DNA of 64,000 bases from Paraphoma chrysanthemicola (taxonomy: Eukaryota > Ascomycota > Dothideomycetes > Pleosporales > Phaeosphaeriaceae): the NCBI GenBank assembly GCA_020744225.1, contig JAGMWG010000010.1, positions 62,001 to 126,000 of the forward strand, in the 5' to 3' direction. Below the pieces are notes generated by a model. That model searched no databases. It saw only the letters and a list, made by a program, of their open reading frames with translations, and was not told where the DNA came from. A program made the position numbers and the translations under genes. Positions 11,980-23,095 of the stretch are shown in pieces (position 1 is the stretch's first letter; every line of letters begins with the position of its first letter).

Positions 11980-12832
11980 ATGACTACACGCCCAACAAAT
12001 GGCGGCCCCGACCGAGCGACTGACGAGCAAACGCCGCTTCTCGGCCGAACGACCGGCAAGAACTCGGCCGCCCTGCAGCTGAAGAAACATCTTGCTGCAG
12101 ACGTGAGCAAGAATTGGGCAGATCTGGTCCTCCTCTTTTGCTACATCATTACTGGGCTGCTGGACAGCTCGGCTGTCTTCATCTGGGGCTCCTTCGTGAG
12201 CATGCAGACGGGTGAGTCAGGTGTTACTCATTTCCATCAATCATGCTTACGCATTGTTAGGAAACACTGTATACCTTGGCTTGGGTCTCATTGCGCCCTC
12301 TGAGGGGATACGCTGGGTCAAAGCAGGCACGTCGATCGGGTCTTTTTGCCTCGGCTCATTCGTGTTTGCGCGCTTTCATCGCTACTTTTCGCCCAGGAAG
12401 CGCTGGGTGCTCATCGCGTCGTACTCTTTCCAGCTCCTTTTCATTGTCATTGCGGCTGTCATTGTTACGCTTGGAAATCAGTCGTCCGATGGACTGCACT
12501 GGCAGGTGCTTGTTCCCATTGGCGTTGTCGCCTTCCAGTCGAGCGGGCAAGCCGTCACTTCACGTGCGCTGCAGTATGCCGGGTTGACGAGCGTGGTGCT
12601 TACGAGCAACTACTGCGACCTGTTCTCTGACCCGAATTTGTTTGCCTTGAACAATGTCGAGAGGAACAGGAGAGTTGCGGCGCCGGTGTTGCTTCTTCTG
12701 GGTGCATGCTTTGGCGGACTTTGGGCGCACACATCCATCGGCCTTGCTGGTGCGCTCTGGACAGCTGTTGCGCTGAAGGGCGTCGCCGTCATTGCTTGGG
12801 TGTTCTGGAAGGGTGATGAGGAGGCAGAGTAA
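11980..12832 (+). CDS. DUF1275 (YoaK-like) membrane protein
   Basis: Two exons, 11980-12211 and 12261-12832, joined by a 49-base intron (gtgagt..ttag), give 267 residues. The cytosolic N-terminus has DEQTPLLGR, a short leader common in fungal vacuolar and plasma-membrane proteins. About six hydrophobic segments follow, starting with LVLLFCYIITGLLDSSAVF, then the family hallmark GNTVYLGLGL formed across the splice junction, and QSSGQAVTSRALQYAGLTSV near residue 180. DUF1275 proteins are widespread but their function is not established. The C-terminus is short and acidic (KGDEEAE). Confidence 0.85.
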
Positions 12833-13258
12833 GGGAGACTTTGCTGTCAATGCTCCTCGCTAAGCCCGTGGGTACAAGATCACGCCATGTGGGGACGGAC
12901 GATGCGCGTCAAGTTTGCCATGCTGGAAATGTGCCGAAATTGAGCGCTGGGTATTTGGGATTTTCGTGCTTTAGCTCGGGCTCAGCCCTTGTCATGTTGT
13001 GTCGATACCCCTCACGTTATGATCTAGGACATATATGTTGCGATTTTAGCAAAACAACACCTGGGTATAGGTCATGGAAATCGATGGATTTCGTTATGAG
13101 TTGCAGCTACTCCAGCCTTCTGAAGATTTGTGCCCAAGGCTAATCAATTCCCAAGAACCTCACCCAACGACAGCATCCAGAAGAACCTCTCAGCTCTAGA
13201 ATTCCTTTACTCTCCTCAATCTTACCCGTCACGGCCATCCAACCAACCAAGGCGAACC
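12833..13258. other. Convergent intergenic region
   Basis: 426 bases between two 3' ends; likely only UTRs. Confidence 0.45.
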
Positions 13259-14161
13259 CTATTCGTCCAGCCGGACCTCGCACTCCACGATTCTTCTACC
13301 CTGTCTCTTCTTTGCCCTAGTCATCCACTCCTCCGTGCTCTCCTCATCATCATCAGTCTCCTCTGCCTCCGTCTTCTGAACAATCGACTCGATCTTGTGC
13401 GCCATGACGTCTGGCGCCGGAACACCCTTTCGCAGGAGCCGCTTGACCGTCTTGCCAGACCACCAGTCCATCATTCCGAGGTAGAATATGTCGAGACTGA
13501 CGAGCGGGCGAAACATAGGTCCGATACGTTCGTACGAGTCCATGCCGGAATATGTAACGAGGATGCGGCGGAGGCGCGAAGTGACAGACGGCGGGAAGAG
13601 AGAGGTGAACTCGCGCAGGCGGAATGTCTCGGTTGTGTTATGACCTGTCATGAATCGCGAGGAGAGGAAGATGATGTCGCGGTCGAAGTTGAAGTAGAAC
13701 TGAGTTTTTGGCATATCGTCCGCGAAACGAATAAGTTCGCCGCCTTCGTGCGCAATACTGAGTTGGAGTAGCTCATGTGAAGTGTGAAACAGCGGAGGAA
13801 GAGGTGGTATATAGCGAATTTTCGGAGCAACGTTGAAGTTCGTGTAGCCGTATACTTCTACAAAGCGCGTTCGCGGAGTAGGTAGGGCGAGGAGCCAGAT
13901 GCGATTGCGGTGCTTAGCCTCAAGCTTAGGAAAGAGGTGGAAGTTGTCGAGGTCATGACCCGTAGAGTACAACAGATCTGTGACGGGATCGTCGGCTATA
14001 TCTGTCTCTGAGATCGTGACATCGGTGAAATCGTCGGCGCTATCAGTATCCATGGTAGAATCGAATAAGCTTTCCACAGAGTCGAGTTGCATGGCCTCGA
14101 AGGGATTGCTACTTTTAGGCAGCTCAGGCGCGCTGGAAACGACTGAGTCGTTGCGCGCCAT
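13259..14161 (-). CDS. 2EXR-domain protein
   Basis: Intronless frame of 300 residues. A 2EXR-type domain begins near residue 72: FHLFPKLEAKHRNRIWLLAL, a fungal module that starts like an F-box helix (F.LFPKLP.ELR..IW..A). The region to about residue 215 keeps the conserved Phe-rich pattern (YFNFDRDIIFLSSRF). The N-terminus is Ser/Asp-rich and the C-terminus acidic then basic (ETDDDEESTEEW, AKKRQGRR). Function of the 2EXR family is not known. There is no signal or membrane segment. Paralogues are usually numerous in Leotiomycetes and Dothideomycetes. Confidence 0.75.
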   Translation of the reverse strand: MARNDSVVSSAPELPKSSNPFEAMQLDSVESLFDSTMDTDSADDFTDVTISETDIADDPVTDLLYSTGHDLDNFHLFPKLEAKHRNRIWLLALPTPRTRFVEVYGYTNFNVAPKIRYIPPLPPLFHTSHELLQLSIAHEGGELIRFADDMPKTQFYFNFDRDIIFLSSRFMTGHNTTETFRLREFTSLFPPSVTSRLRRILVTYSGMDSYERIGPMFRPLVSLDIFYLGMMDWWSGKTVKRLLRKGVPAPDVMAHKIESIVQKTEAEETDDDEESTEEWMTRAKKRQGRRIVECEVRLDE

Positions 14162-15261
14162 GTTTGTGGGGAACTCTTATACCGATACGACGCTGTAGAA
14201 ATCGATGAGGGATAAAGATCATATAACTTAGCTCTGCGTCGTTTGCGCGCGCAGTCATGTGAGTTCGTGCTGAGGTGAATGTGACGCGGCACATCATGAA
14301 CTCCGAGCGCCTAGGCAGCTTTTGCTAGCGGAATGACTGGCATTGCGGCCATTCTATCTCTTCTCGCTGCTAGGTCAGCACCGAAGAGATAGAGAAGAGG
14401 CGTACGTGTGTGCTTGCGGACGGCAGGGGCGTCGCCAGTTACCCCAACAATGCGTCGTAGTTCACGACGTCCTGTGTAGATTCCTTCAAATTTTGCTTTC
14501 GCTTTACCTGCCCCTCTTTCACGTTCACTATGGCGCATAGCTCCACTCGACCCGGCGTACTGTCATCATCGAAGTCCAAAATTGAACCGGTTGCCTGTAG
14601 CACGAACCTTTGCAGCGTGCCCTGAGTGCTAAATGACATTCACTACTTCACGACCTGTCTCGGTATACCAGTCGAGCAAAGACCTTCCTTGTATGCTCTT
14701 TGTCCAGGGGAAGAGACTTGCCGGGACGCAGTTCAAGAGCAGCACGTGAAGCGAGGAGCAGAGTAGTATGGAGGTTATTAATTTTCGTATGCAATGTCGT
14801 CGTGAGCTTTGGACGTTGCGTCCAAGAGTTCTTTCTGCAGCAAGGAAAAGAAGGGAGGATTACCGCTTGAGCTATAACTGTAACTAAATGAAAATTTTAG
14901 GAAGAGTTACAGTGTTAGTCTAGAGTCACGTCGCGTTTCAACGGCTCTTATGGCTCAACCACCCCTCGCTCAAGCACTGTTGGACTGTCGAATAGTCCTT
15001 ATGCACGACAACACATCACCATGCGTCCCGTCGAGTCATTCAACCAAAATGAGACGTGCATTATGATTAGATGGCTATCGCGTCGTCCGAGAGAAAACGA
15101 GAAACCAATTGGCGGACAAGAACTTGTTTGAGGTGAAAGTCAAGCATTACTCCTCCCTATCAATTGGCCAAACACTATACCCAATATCGAGTAGTCATGT
15201 AGGGTACTGGAAATTGAACTACCCAAAAAGTTCGCACCCTGGCATTCATTCGCGCAAGAGT
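14162..15261. other. Intergenic stretch with one weak small frame
   Basis: 1.1 kb. On the minus strand an ATG at 14639 opens 66 residues (to 14439, MSFSTQGTLQRFVLQATG..) that look partly protein-like but match nothing known to me. The rest holds the promoter of the 2EXR gene and shows no other feature. Confidence 0.3.
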
Positions 15262-17450
15262 TCAGACAACCAGATCACCCAAACCGGGATCACTATCCAC
15301 TCGCTTCCTCGCAATCTCAAAGCTCAACACTGAATGATCAGTGTAATACATGAGAAATCTCCACCTCCTATCCCTAGGTGCACTAATTTCTCCGTCCTCC
15401 TCAATCTTGTCGAACATGCCCTGCACCGGCCCAACAGCAACGCCCATCAACATTACGCTTGGATCATCCGGATCATGCGTTGGACTCCAGACCTGCGTCT
15501 CGTCATGGGCCTCAAACGGAAGTATATACTCCAGCTGGAATCCGTAGCCGTATACCGATTTGCCGTTACTCGCTGGTTGTTGCTTTCGTAGCTTAGTAAG
15601 GCTGAATATGGCGGCACGGCCGATTGGACTGGCGATGATAAAGACGCCTAACTCCGGGATCTGTGTATGGAAGCATTGGCGATCATGACTGCCGGTGTGG
15701 AAGCCGGGGTCCTTAGGATGCAGGGGTTGATGCATTGTGAGGACCAGGTCTTCATGGTCTCCTTCAGAATCGAGCGGTCTCTGCACGAGGAAAATGTCGT
15801 CCTTGGTAATCAGAAGACAAGGTGTATTGGTCTAAGGCACGGTCAGCAACGCATCGAGACGAAGGAGTGCAGTCTGCGCAAGATCATACCTCGGGGGTAG
15901 GGAATGACGAAGTAGTCGCAATGTCGCAGTAGGGCTTGGGATCAGGGACGCGGAGGCGAGAAACACGTTCCAGAGCATCCGCGAACTCGTCGACTGACAT
16001 CTCTGAGACTGGGAATTCATGCAAATCTGGTGTTGTATCTATCCCAGTCGCCTCGTTCGTGATCGCAATTAGTTCGGGTGTGACTGTGTCGGTGCTTGCA
16101 TTGCCAGGGCTGCCGTGACTGCCAGAAGCATCGGCTGCCGCTGCTATGGCTGCTGTAACATAGCCATAAGTGTCCTCTGGTAAAAAATCTTCGTCTTGCA
16201 AGACAGGGCTGAGATAAGGGTCATTGCCATCAGAGTCATCTGAGTCATTGTCAGAGATATTCATCTGGCTGTCTTCATCAGTATCAGCTGTGGTCCCTTC
16301 ATCATCACCCTCTTGCATATCGTCAAGGTCCCACTCGAAATGATAACGTGGTGTCGCTGGAGCTTTGAAGCGCCGTTTCTGAGCGCCGAGATCCGCAAAG
16401 TCTGGCGCAGTTGGACTTGCATCAAAAGTCAGTCCATCAACCTCGTGCACAAAGCGCGGATCGAGGAACATGCCACCCCAAGCGCCGTGGGGATAGTCGC
16501 GTTTATTACGACACTGGCATCCTCCAATTATGGGCCTCGGAGCGCGAGTTGGACCAGACGCACTTACACACCAGCCCATTTGGAACAGACGGGCTGGATT
16601 TCGTGGCCAGTGCAGATCCCATGTTAGCTGACGTCCGCTAATAGAACTACTGATGAGCCATCGTCCTGTGGGATCGCCACCAGAGTTGTCGAAGAACACA
16701 GCAGGCACGTTGCTATCTGCTCTCAACGTAATGATATGGTCCTCCCTTCGAAATACTGGCCAGTCATTTGCTCCCTCCTCCATGGCAATATCCTCGATCT
16801 CAATCTTTTTTGGATCCCCAATAGGCTTGGCCAAGGCATATGCTAGTACGGTCACCCTATGAGTATTTGCACTAATTGCAATCATACGAGCCTCTCGGTG
16901 CACAGCTAGCCCCCAGGCGCTGGCGCCGACATTACGGTGAAGGAAAGTCCGGATCTGCAGATCGGATGACTGCACCTTACCCACAAGGGAGGTATCCAGC
17001 CGACCATGCACTGCTCTGTGAATTTCTTCGATGCGATATCCGACGACGTCGCCATCGTCGCATGTCGCAAGAAGGATCTCGTCGTTGCCAAGATATTCCA
17101 CAAGAAGCCGGGTGATAGAGTGATTGTCATGGAAATCTATGCCAACAGGCAGGTTTGACGCTGACAATGGTGGATGTAAAACGATTGCAGGGTCCGCGCT
17201 CAAGCCTTGGTCTGGGAAGTTGGGCCTATGAACATGGATGGTATCGTTGCAGGCGACGAAATACAGATTGTGCACTTTAGACAAAGCAGTCAAATCGCAT
17301 CGCCAAGCTTTGGTTTTTGGTGCTTGAATTCCATCGGGGAACTGGTGGCCTTTAGCACGAACTTGAAGTGAAGTGCTACCACTCAAACACACTCACCCTG
17401 TCGCTTTTGCTCGACACACCGAGTGGGATGCAGACGACGTGCCTTGACAT
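15262..17450 (-). CDS. CRT10: CRT10-like WD-repeat protein
   Basis: Three exons, 17397-17450, 15890-17341 and 15262-15831, with introns of 55 and 58 bases, give 691 residues from the ATG at 17450. The protein follows the fungal CRT10 family, named for a yeast regulator of ribonucleotide reductase genes: LTALSKVHNLYFVACNDTI, NDEILLATCDDGDVVGYRI and a C-terminal RRWRFLMYYTDHSVLSFEIA. A long acidic, Ser/Asp-rich linker lies at about residues 355-400. The frame stays open upstream to 17591 (NNLVPAFFVNKGFAFSSC) and looks coding there, but no in-frame ATG precedes it, so a further 5' exon or a different start is likely. For intron 1 the distal acceptor (ggccaccag) is the one that keeps frame. Confidence 0.75.
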
Positions 17451-17591
17451 GACGGATGCGGCATTGTTGTAGGAACAAGAAGAAAACGCAAAGCCCTTGT
17501 TCACGAAGAATGCCGGGACGAGGTTGTTGTCTGTGTGGTTGATGTGACGTGGGTGTTCCGCTCCCGCCACTTCCTCATGCAGCCCCGGCAC

Positions 17592-18152
17592 GTGCTCGTG
17601 TATTCACGCCGACGCAGTCAACACACAAGCTACAGCTCAATATACAAGAAAATGGCTGGCTTCAATAAATCGGCGATAGTGTACGAGCTGTGATCAAACC
17701 GCTTGTATTTTGGCTCAGGGAATATGTGCGTAAGTGATGGAGCGATGGAACCACTAAATCACGACGCTAGTAACGCAAAAGTATCAGAGACCGAACGGGT
17801 CATGCGCCGGGCTGGCGGAGGTGGTGCAGGGCTCGACCTAGCATATATAATTGCTTTCCGCCAGGTCCGTGGTGCGGATCTGGTCTCATCCTGCTTTCAA
17901 GTTAGACCTGTCTTTGGGGCTCGCATCAGCAATTGCCTCACGTCACATGTCTGATTTGCAAATCAATGCATTTTCTGTCTAATTCATGGTGAGTTGCAGC
18001 TCTCAGCTTCAGAGTTGACTGCGCTACTGCTGAACGTCACAGCATGCCTCGAATAATAACATATGTCTATGGTCTCAATGGAGCTCGACATGCTCCTTGT
18101 CTAGCAGGGGACGAATGTCTACGCATGCTCTGGTCTAATACCCAAACGCCAT
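17592..18152. other. Intergenic region
   Basis: About 560 bases upstream of the CRT10-like gene and downstream of YHM2 (both -). A tatata stretch lies near 17843. No gene is seen. Confidence 0.4.
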
Positions 18153-19480
18153 TTAGTGCTTCGCGGTAACTTGGTCGCCAGTGAGCTTCTCAACAGCTTC
18201 CTTGGCACTGGGTTCTGTTAGCATTGCTTGACGAAGTTGTGGATGAGACCAGTGTACGTACACATCACCGAGAGCAACCATGCAAACCGTCTGCCAAACG
18301 CCAAGTCCGATTCTAGGAGTAACGCCACGGTAAAGACCCTTGATACCGTTATTGGAGTAGATGTAGTTAAACGCCTTGCCCACGGTCAAGTTCTTGGGAC
18401 GGTTCGGGTCAACGGTCTTCGACTGCATCTCAACACGAATGACCTCGATCGGCTGGTTCCACGCGGACAAACCACCACCGAAGGCGGAGGCCGTGATCTT
18501 CTCCATAACGCTGAGCTTCTCACCGCCCTCCTTGCCAGTCACCCTGCGGATACCGGTCTCTGCGACGCGAGACAGACCGAATCGGGATCCCCAGTTTGTG
18601 ACCTGGCGCACAGCAACGGCATTGACACCACGGTTGATACCGCGAATGCCCTCCTTGCGGTAGATGCCCATGAAGGTTTCGATTGTGCCTGGAGGCTTGA
18701 CGCCGCTGGCTGCGACCTTGTGCTTGGTGATTTCTACGGTCTTCATGCACGTGCAGAAACCCATGGTGGCATAGGCCTGCGCCAAACCGCCGACCATACC
18801 GCCCGAAATTCCGGCTACGAAGTTGGGAGCGCCGAAGGACTTGGCGTAGAACTCGGCTTCCGAAGCGACGAAGAGGAGGACGGCGCCCTTGGTGGAGGCT
18901 TCAATCCAGGCCCAGGGTATGAGACCTTGGTAGACTACACGTTGCGCGCATTAGCTTCCAGTTCAGAACACACCCTGGACACATCTGGCATGTGCTCGGC
19001 GCTCCACGGCCAGACCTCGGTTACAGGAGTTTGAGGTATAGAATCAGAGATGCGCAGCAAGTGCGATATAGTTGTAGAAAGGCCGCACTCACATCCGAAA
19101 ACACCTCCACGCGCCCAGATACGGCCGATGGCTCCCGTGAACCCGTCAGCCCTGTTGGCAGCCATGGTAGTCTTCACGACCTCCAGTGGCTATTCCCGGC
19201 GCAGTCAGTATCTCGCATGCTGTTTGGGTCCTAGATGGGGTCGCATTACCTGTCCCAGAGTAGTCACTCTGCGCATCTTGTCAGCGCTGCATTCCGAGCA
19301 TGTGTGTTTGGAGGTCTGGGTACGTACTCGAACATGTTGAGACCAGCACCAACTGTAGCTGCATCAGCAAAACGCTCACTTTCTGTCGACTATGGGGCAC
19401 TCACGCAGCAGATTGCTGAACTTGACGGGCTTCTTCTCGAGCGTTGGCGGCGCCATGACGCCTGCGGGTGCTGCACTCAT
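18153..19480 (-). CDS. YHM2: Mitochondrial citrate/oxoglutarate carrier
   Basis: Six exons: 19405-19480, 19328-19352, 19250-19268, 19093-19189, 18262-18934 and 18153-18207. They encode 314 residues, the same length I recall for yeast Yhm2. It sits in the inner mitochondrial membrane and exchanges citrate for oxoglutarate, supplying cytosolic citrate and NADPH. Carrier signatures are QPLEVVKTT, the degenerate MKTVEITKHK and QPIEVIRVE; FYQGLIPWAWIEASTKG and RQVTNWGSRFGLSR are typical of YHM2. Exons 2 and 3 are microexons of 25 and 19 bases. The last intron (54 bases, gtacgt..gctaac..cccag) is a multiple of three and stop-free, so retention would add 18 residues. The tail AKEAVEKLTGDQVTAKH fits the spliced form. 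Citrate synthase lies just upstream on the same strand. Confidence 0.92.
19250..19352 (-). other. Two microexons (25 and 19 nt) of YHM2
   Basis: Exon 2 (19328-19352) encodes LGAGLNMFE with its split codons and exon 3 (19250-19268) encodes VTTLGQ. Both are bounded by GT and AG dinucleotides, and both are required to restore the conserved carrier motif ahead of PLEVVK. Gene finders often miss exons this small. Confidence 0.85.
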
Positions 19481-20331
19481 TCTCTGGGGTTCTCTTGTCG
19501 AAGATACGGGCCTGACCAAGGCAGAAGGGTGCTCCGTCGCAAGTAACGTGTGTGTGTTGGAAGAGAGAAGAAAGGAGATGCACGAAAATAATGGGCATAA
19601 GCTTGCGAGGGCGGTGTCTGAGCGTGGGCCGGCGCTGCGTCGGTCTACGATATTTTGGGATTGGCTGAACCTGAACCCTGACGCTGCCCTGAAGCTGTCA
19701 ACCAGCGCGGACTTGGCGCATGGAAGCTGCCCGCCTCGGGCAGAGCTGCACTTGCTTGTGAAAGCCAGCGTGCAGCCGGCAACACATGTTCACGTGCTAT
19801 CAACGTGCATTCATCCTCACTCGTCTCAACTGTCCAGCTGCCCCGGTGTTGTGTTCTCGTTGAATGTCGGGATTGCATGGCGCGCACTGGTACGTCTCAA
19901 CGGGCCGCCTTCGGTTCCCCATCAGCTCAACGAATGTTGCTGCTGAGCGACCTCGCTACAAGAATGCGCGCTAACCCCCGAACAGTGCCATGTTGATTGC
20001 TTTTTCGCGTCCCTCTCATTGGGTAACTCGACCACGTTGAGGAGGACGTGCTTGATGTAGCGGTCACTGCTGATCTACACGCTGCGTGCCATTTGTAGAA
20101 AGAGTTGCGATTTCATTGGTATTTCAAACGTTAAGACATGATATTGTAGCAAGCCGTCGACCACAGGGTAGTACTACGGCGGAGACAATCAAAAGCCGAT
20201 GCATGCTGACACCGAACGCACCCATCTGTATCTCTACACTCTCTCTGGCCTAGATAGTACACGAGCTCCGCTCATCCTTGCAGAGAGTCAACAAATGCTG
20301 ACTCATCGCCCTCCACGCTCCCAATATGCAT
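19481..20331. other. Intergenic region between YHM2 and citrate synthase
   Basis: About 850 bases with the promoter of YHM2 (-) and the 3' UTR of citrate synthase (-). Frames here have no domain. Confidence 0.45.
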
Positions 20332-21944
20332 CTACAAGGTAGCGCCGACCAACTTGGCATAAGCCTCAGTGCTGAAGGACTTGGGCCTCTCGATCGGGGC
20401 GCCGACGGCACGGTCAATAATGAGCTGGGGTAGGACACCGAGCGCACGCGAGACACCGAAGAGGACGGTGTAGTAGTTCTGCTCAGTGAGGCCGTAGTAC
20501 TGGAGGAGGACACCAGAGTGAGCATCGACGTTGGGGTACGGGTTCTTGGTCTTTCCGTGCTCGGTAAGGACGCCGGGCGCAATCTTGTAGACCTGGCTGA
20601 CGAGCTTGAACATTGGGTCGTCGGGCAAGTGCTTCTGGGCGAACTCGCGCTGGGACACGTAGCGGGGATCGGTCTTGCGGAGAACGGCGTGGCCGTAGCC
20701 GGGAACGACTTGGCCAGCCTTCAGGGTAGACCACAAGTAGTCCTTGATGGCCTGGTCGCTGAGGTCGTTGCCGACAGCCTTCTTCATCTTCTGGAGCCAG
20801 ACAAGCACTTCCTGGTTGGCCAATCCGTGGAGGGGACCAGCAAGACCGTTCAGACCAGCAGCAAGGGACAGATATGGGGAGCTGAGAGCACTGCCGACCA
20901 AGTGGGTGGTGTGTGCGCTGACGTTGCCGCCCTCGTGGTCGGTGTGGATGGTGAGGTATAGGCGCATAAGCTCAACGAAGTCCTTGTTCTCCGAGAAGCC
21001 GAGCTGGTTGGCCAAGTTGAACGAGTAGTCCTTGTCCTTCTGGATTGGCGCGACCTTGCCGTCCTTGTAGATGTTGCGGTAGATCTTGGCTGCGATGGTG
21101 GGAAGCTTTGCGATCAGGTCCATGGCATCCTCAAAGGTGTGCTGCCAGTACTCGGTCTTCTTCATGCCCTTAGCATATGCCTTAGCGAAGTTGGACTCGT
21201 GCTCGAGAGCGGTGACGGCGAGGGAGAACTGGGCCATGGGGTGGAGATCGCTTGGGCAGCGGTCGATGAGCTCCTCGACGAACTTGGGGACATCGGAGCG
21301 GGCGGCCCATTCTGCGGAGAGGTCGCGAACCTGCTGCTCAGATGGAACCTCGCCGGTCAACAAGAGCCAGAAAAGACCCTCGGGAAGAGGCTCCTGGCCG
21401 CCGGGGGCCTTGGGAAGGAGCTCCTGGCACTCGGGGATCTACAGAAGTAAGTATTGAAGACACAATGGGTCGGCGGGGTAAACGTACGGTCTTGCCGCGG
21501 AAGCGGATACCCTCCTCAGAGTCCAATACGGAACCCTAGCAATTATGAGTTTGACATGCGATTGATGTAGTTGCAGGGTAGGCGCATACCTCCCAGACGA
21601 GGGACTTGATGCCTCGGGCACCACCGTAGACCTGGTCGAGAGTGACCTCGCCGATGACCTTGTTGCCGTGCTCTCTGCGATGTGATGTCAATGGCTGTAA
21701 TCGGTTGCCGTGCGGGAGAGTACGTACTTGCGGAGCTTCTTGATCTTCTCGATCTCGCCGGGCAACTTGGCGGCAAAAGTCTCCTTCAGCGACTGTAATC
21801 CAGCGTGTTAGCAGGATTCTTGAACTGCGGGTCGAGGGCGCTAACAGTGGTCTTGGTGGAGTAGCAGCGAAGGCCATTGAAGGCGGTGGCCCGCAGAGGG
21901 GTGGCAACGCGGAAGGCGCTGGTCAATCGCAGTGCAGAGGCCAT
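20332..21944 (-). CDS. CIT1: Mitochondrial citrate synthase
   Basis: Five exons, 21846-21944, 21728-21792, 21590-21674, 21488-21535 and 20332-21438, give 467 residues. It condenses acetyl-CoA with oxaloacetate to citrate in the mitochondrial matrix. The first 33 codons form a basic, Ser/Thr-rich import sequence (MASALRLTSAFRVATPLR). Catalytic parts are visible: HEGGNVSAHTTHLVGSAL, GPLHGLANQEV, the family signature VPGYGHAVLRKTDPR with its active-site His, and NVDAHSGVLLQYYG with the catalytic Asp. The C-terminus ends in KLVGATL, not a peroxisomal SKL-type signal, so this is the mitochondrial rather than the glyoxysomal or methylcitrate type; the latter distinction rests on overall resemblance. 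Confidence 0.95.
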
Positions 21945-23095
21945 TGCGGAGAATGTGTGGGAGGTGGATGGGTGGGTGGAGGAGAAGATAAAGGCGTGCG
22001 CCGGGTTGATGCGAGAAAATGTCGGTGGAGACCAGCTCGGAACAGCACCAAGCTCATCAAATTGTTCTCAGCCGGTCGTCATAGCGCGGGATTCCACCAT
22101 ACCCTGTTCGCGTGGCTGCGGCCGGCCACAAGTCGGATTCCCGCCCCAGCCGATGCATCTCAGCAGAATTTGGCCCTGCTCGTACGAAGATAGTTGCTGT
22201 GGGGGTTGGTTGTCTTGGTGAAAGGCTTCCTCAAACTGATGCGTGGGCTACCGTGGATGAGCACGAAGTTGTTCGGTCTTTTCTTTGCACCCGACGAAGT
22301 TGAAATACGAAAATGTCTCGGAGACGACGTCGCTCTTGTGTATTGTGTATAGAATCACTCTGATCCTCATCTCCAGATACTAGAAATGGTCCAGTAGATA
22401 TGTACCGTACGCAGGGTTTTTCACGGTAGTGAGACGGGTTTGGTATGCTCATGCACACATCCCCAATTCACTGCGCCGGCAAGTGATTGGTGTGAACTCC
22501 TTCTGCAGAGCAGGCCTAGACTACTTGAACCATTGGCGCACGCTGTGTTGCGGCTCCAAGCACTCTGCAAGTGAATTTCGCTCTCGTCACGTGCTAGCGT
22601 CGGTGCGGTGCGTTCTCGGCACAGCAAGTGCCACCAGCCTTCGCTCTTTCGCACCACGCAGGTTTCAACTCACCTGCGCGCATCATAGACCAGCAACCAT
22701 CACCGCGTCTGCACTCACTGCCCTCTGATTCTCTGCTCGCCGCGACTCTTCTGCAGAGTGTGTGACAGCTTGCGCAATCCGCTTCCACCGTGTGTCGCGC
22801 CTCTAGTCTTCAGCGCACTGCAGCTTCTTCAGCTCCAGAACATCGGCGCTCTCTCGCAGTTTACTGCTTAGCAACTCTTGCGCGCGCTCATTTCATCACC
22901 TGCTCGGTCGTTCTACACTACGTACAACCTGATACAGCCCGATTCGGCTTCTGGCTTCTGGCTCGTGGCTTCGAGTACTGTCTGCGTGTTTGCCCTCTTG
23001 GCTTCTCACCCTACAATTTCTCGTCTTAAGTGCGCGCGATCACAGGACTTTCTTTTCTCTTCTGCACACGTCTGACAGACACAACACACCTAATA
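21945..23095. other. Divergent promoter region
   Basis: 1.15 kb between citrate synthase (-) and the Seb1/Nrd1-type gene (+). The part from about 22600 to 23090 is pyrimidine-rich on the + strand and probably carries a long 5' leader. No domain-bearing frame is seen. Confidence 0.45.
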
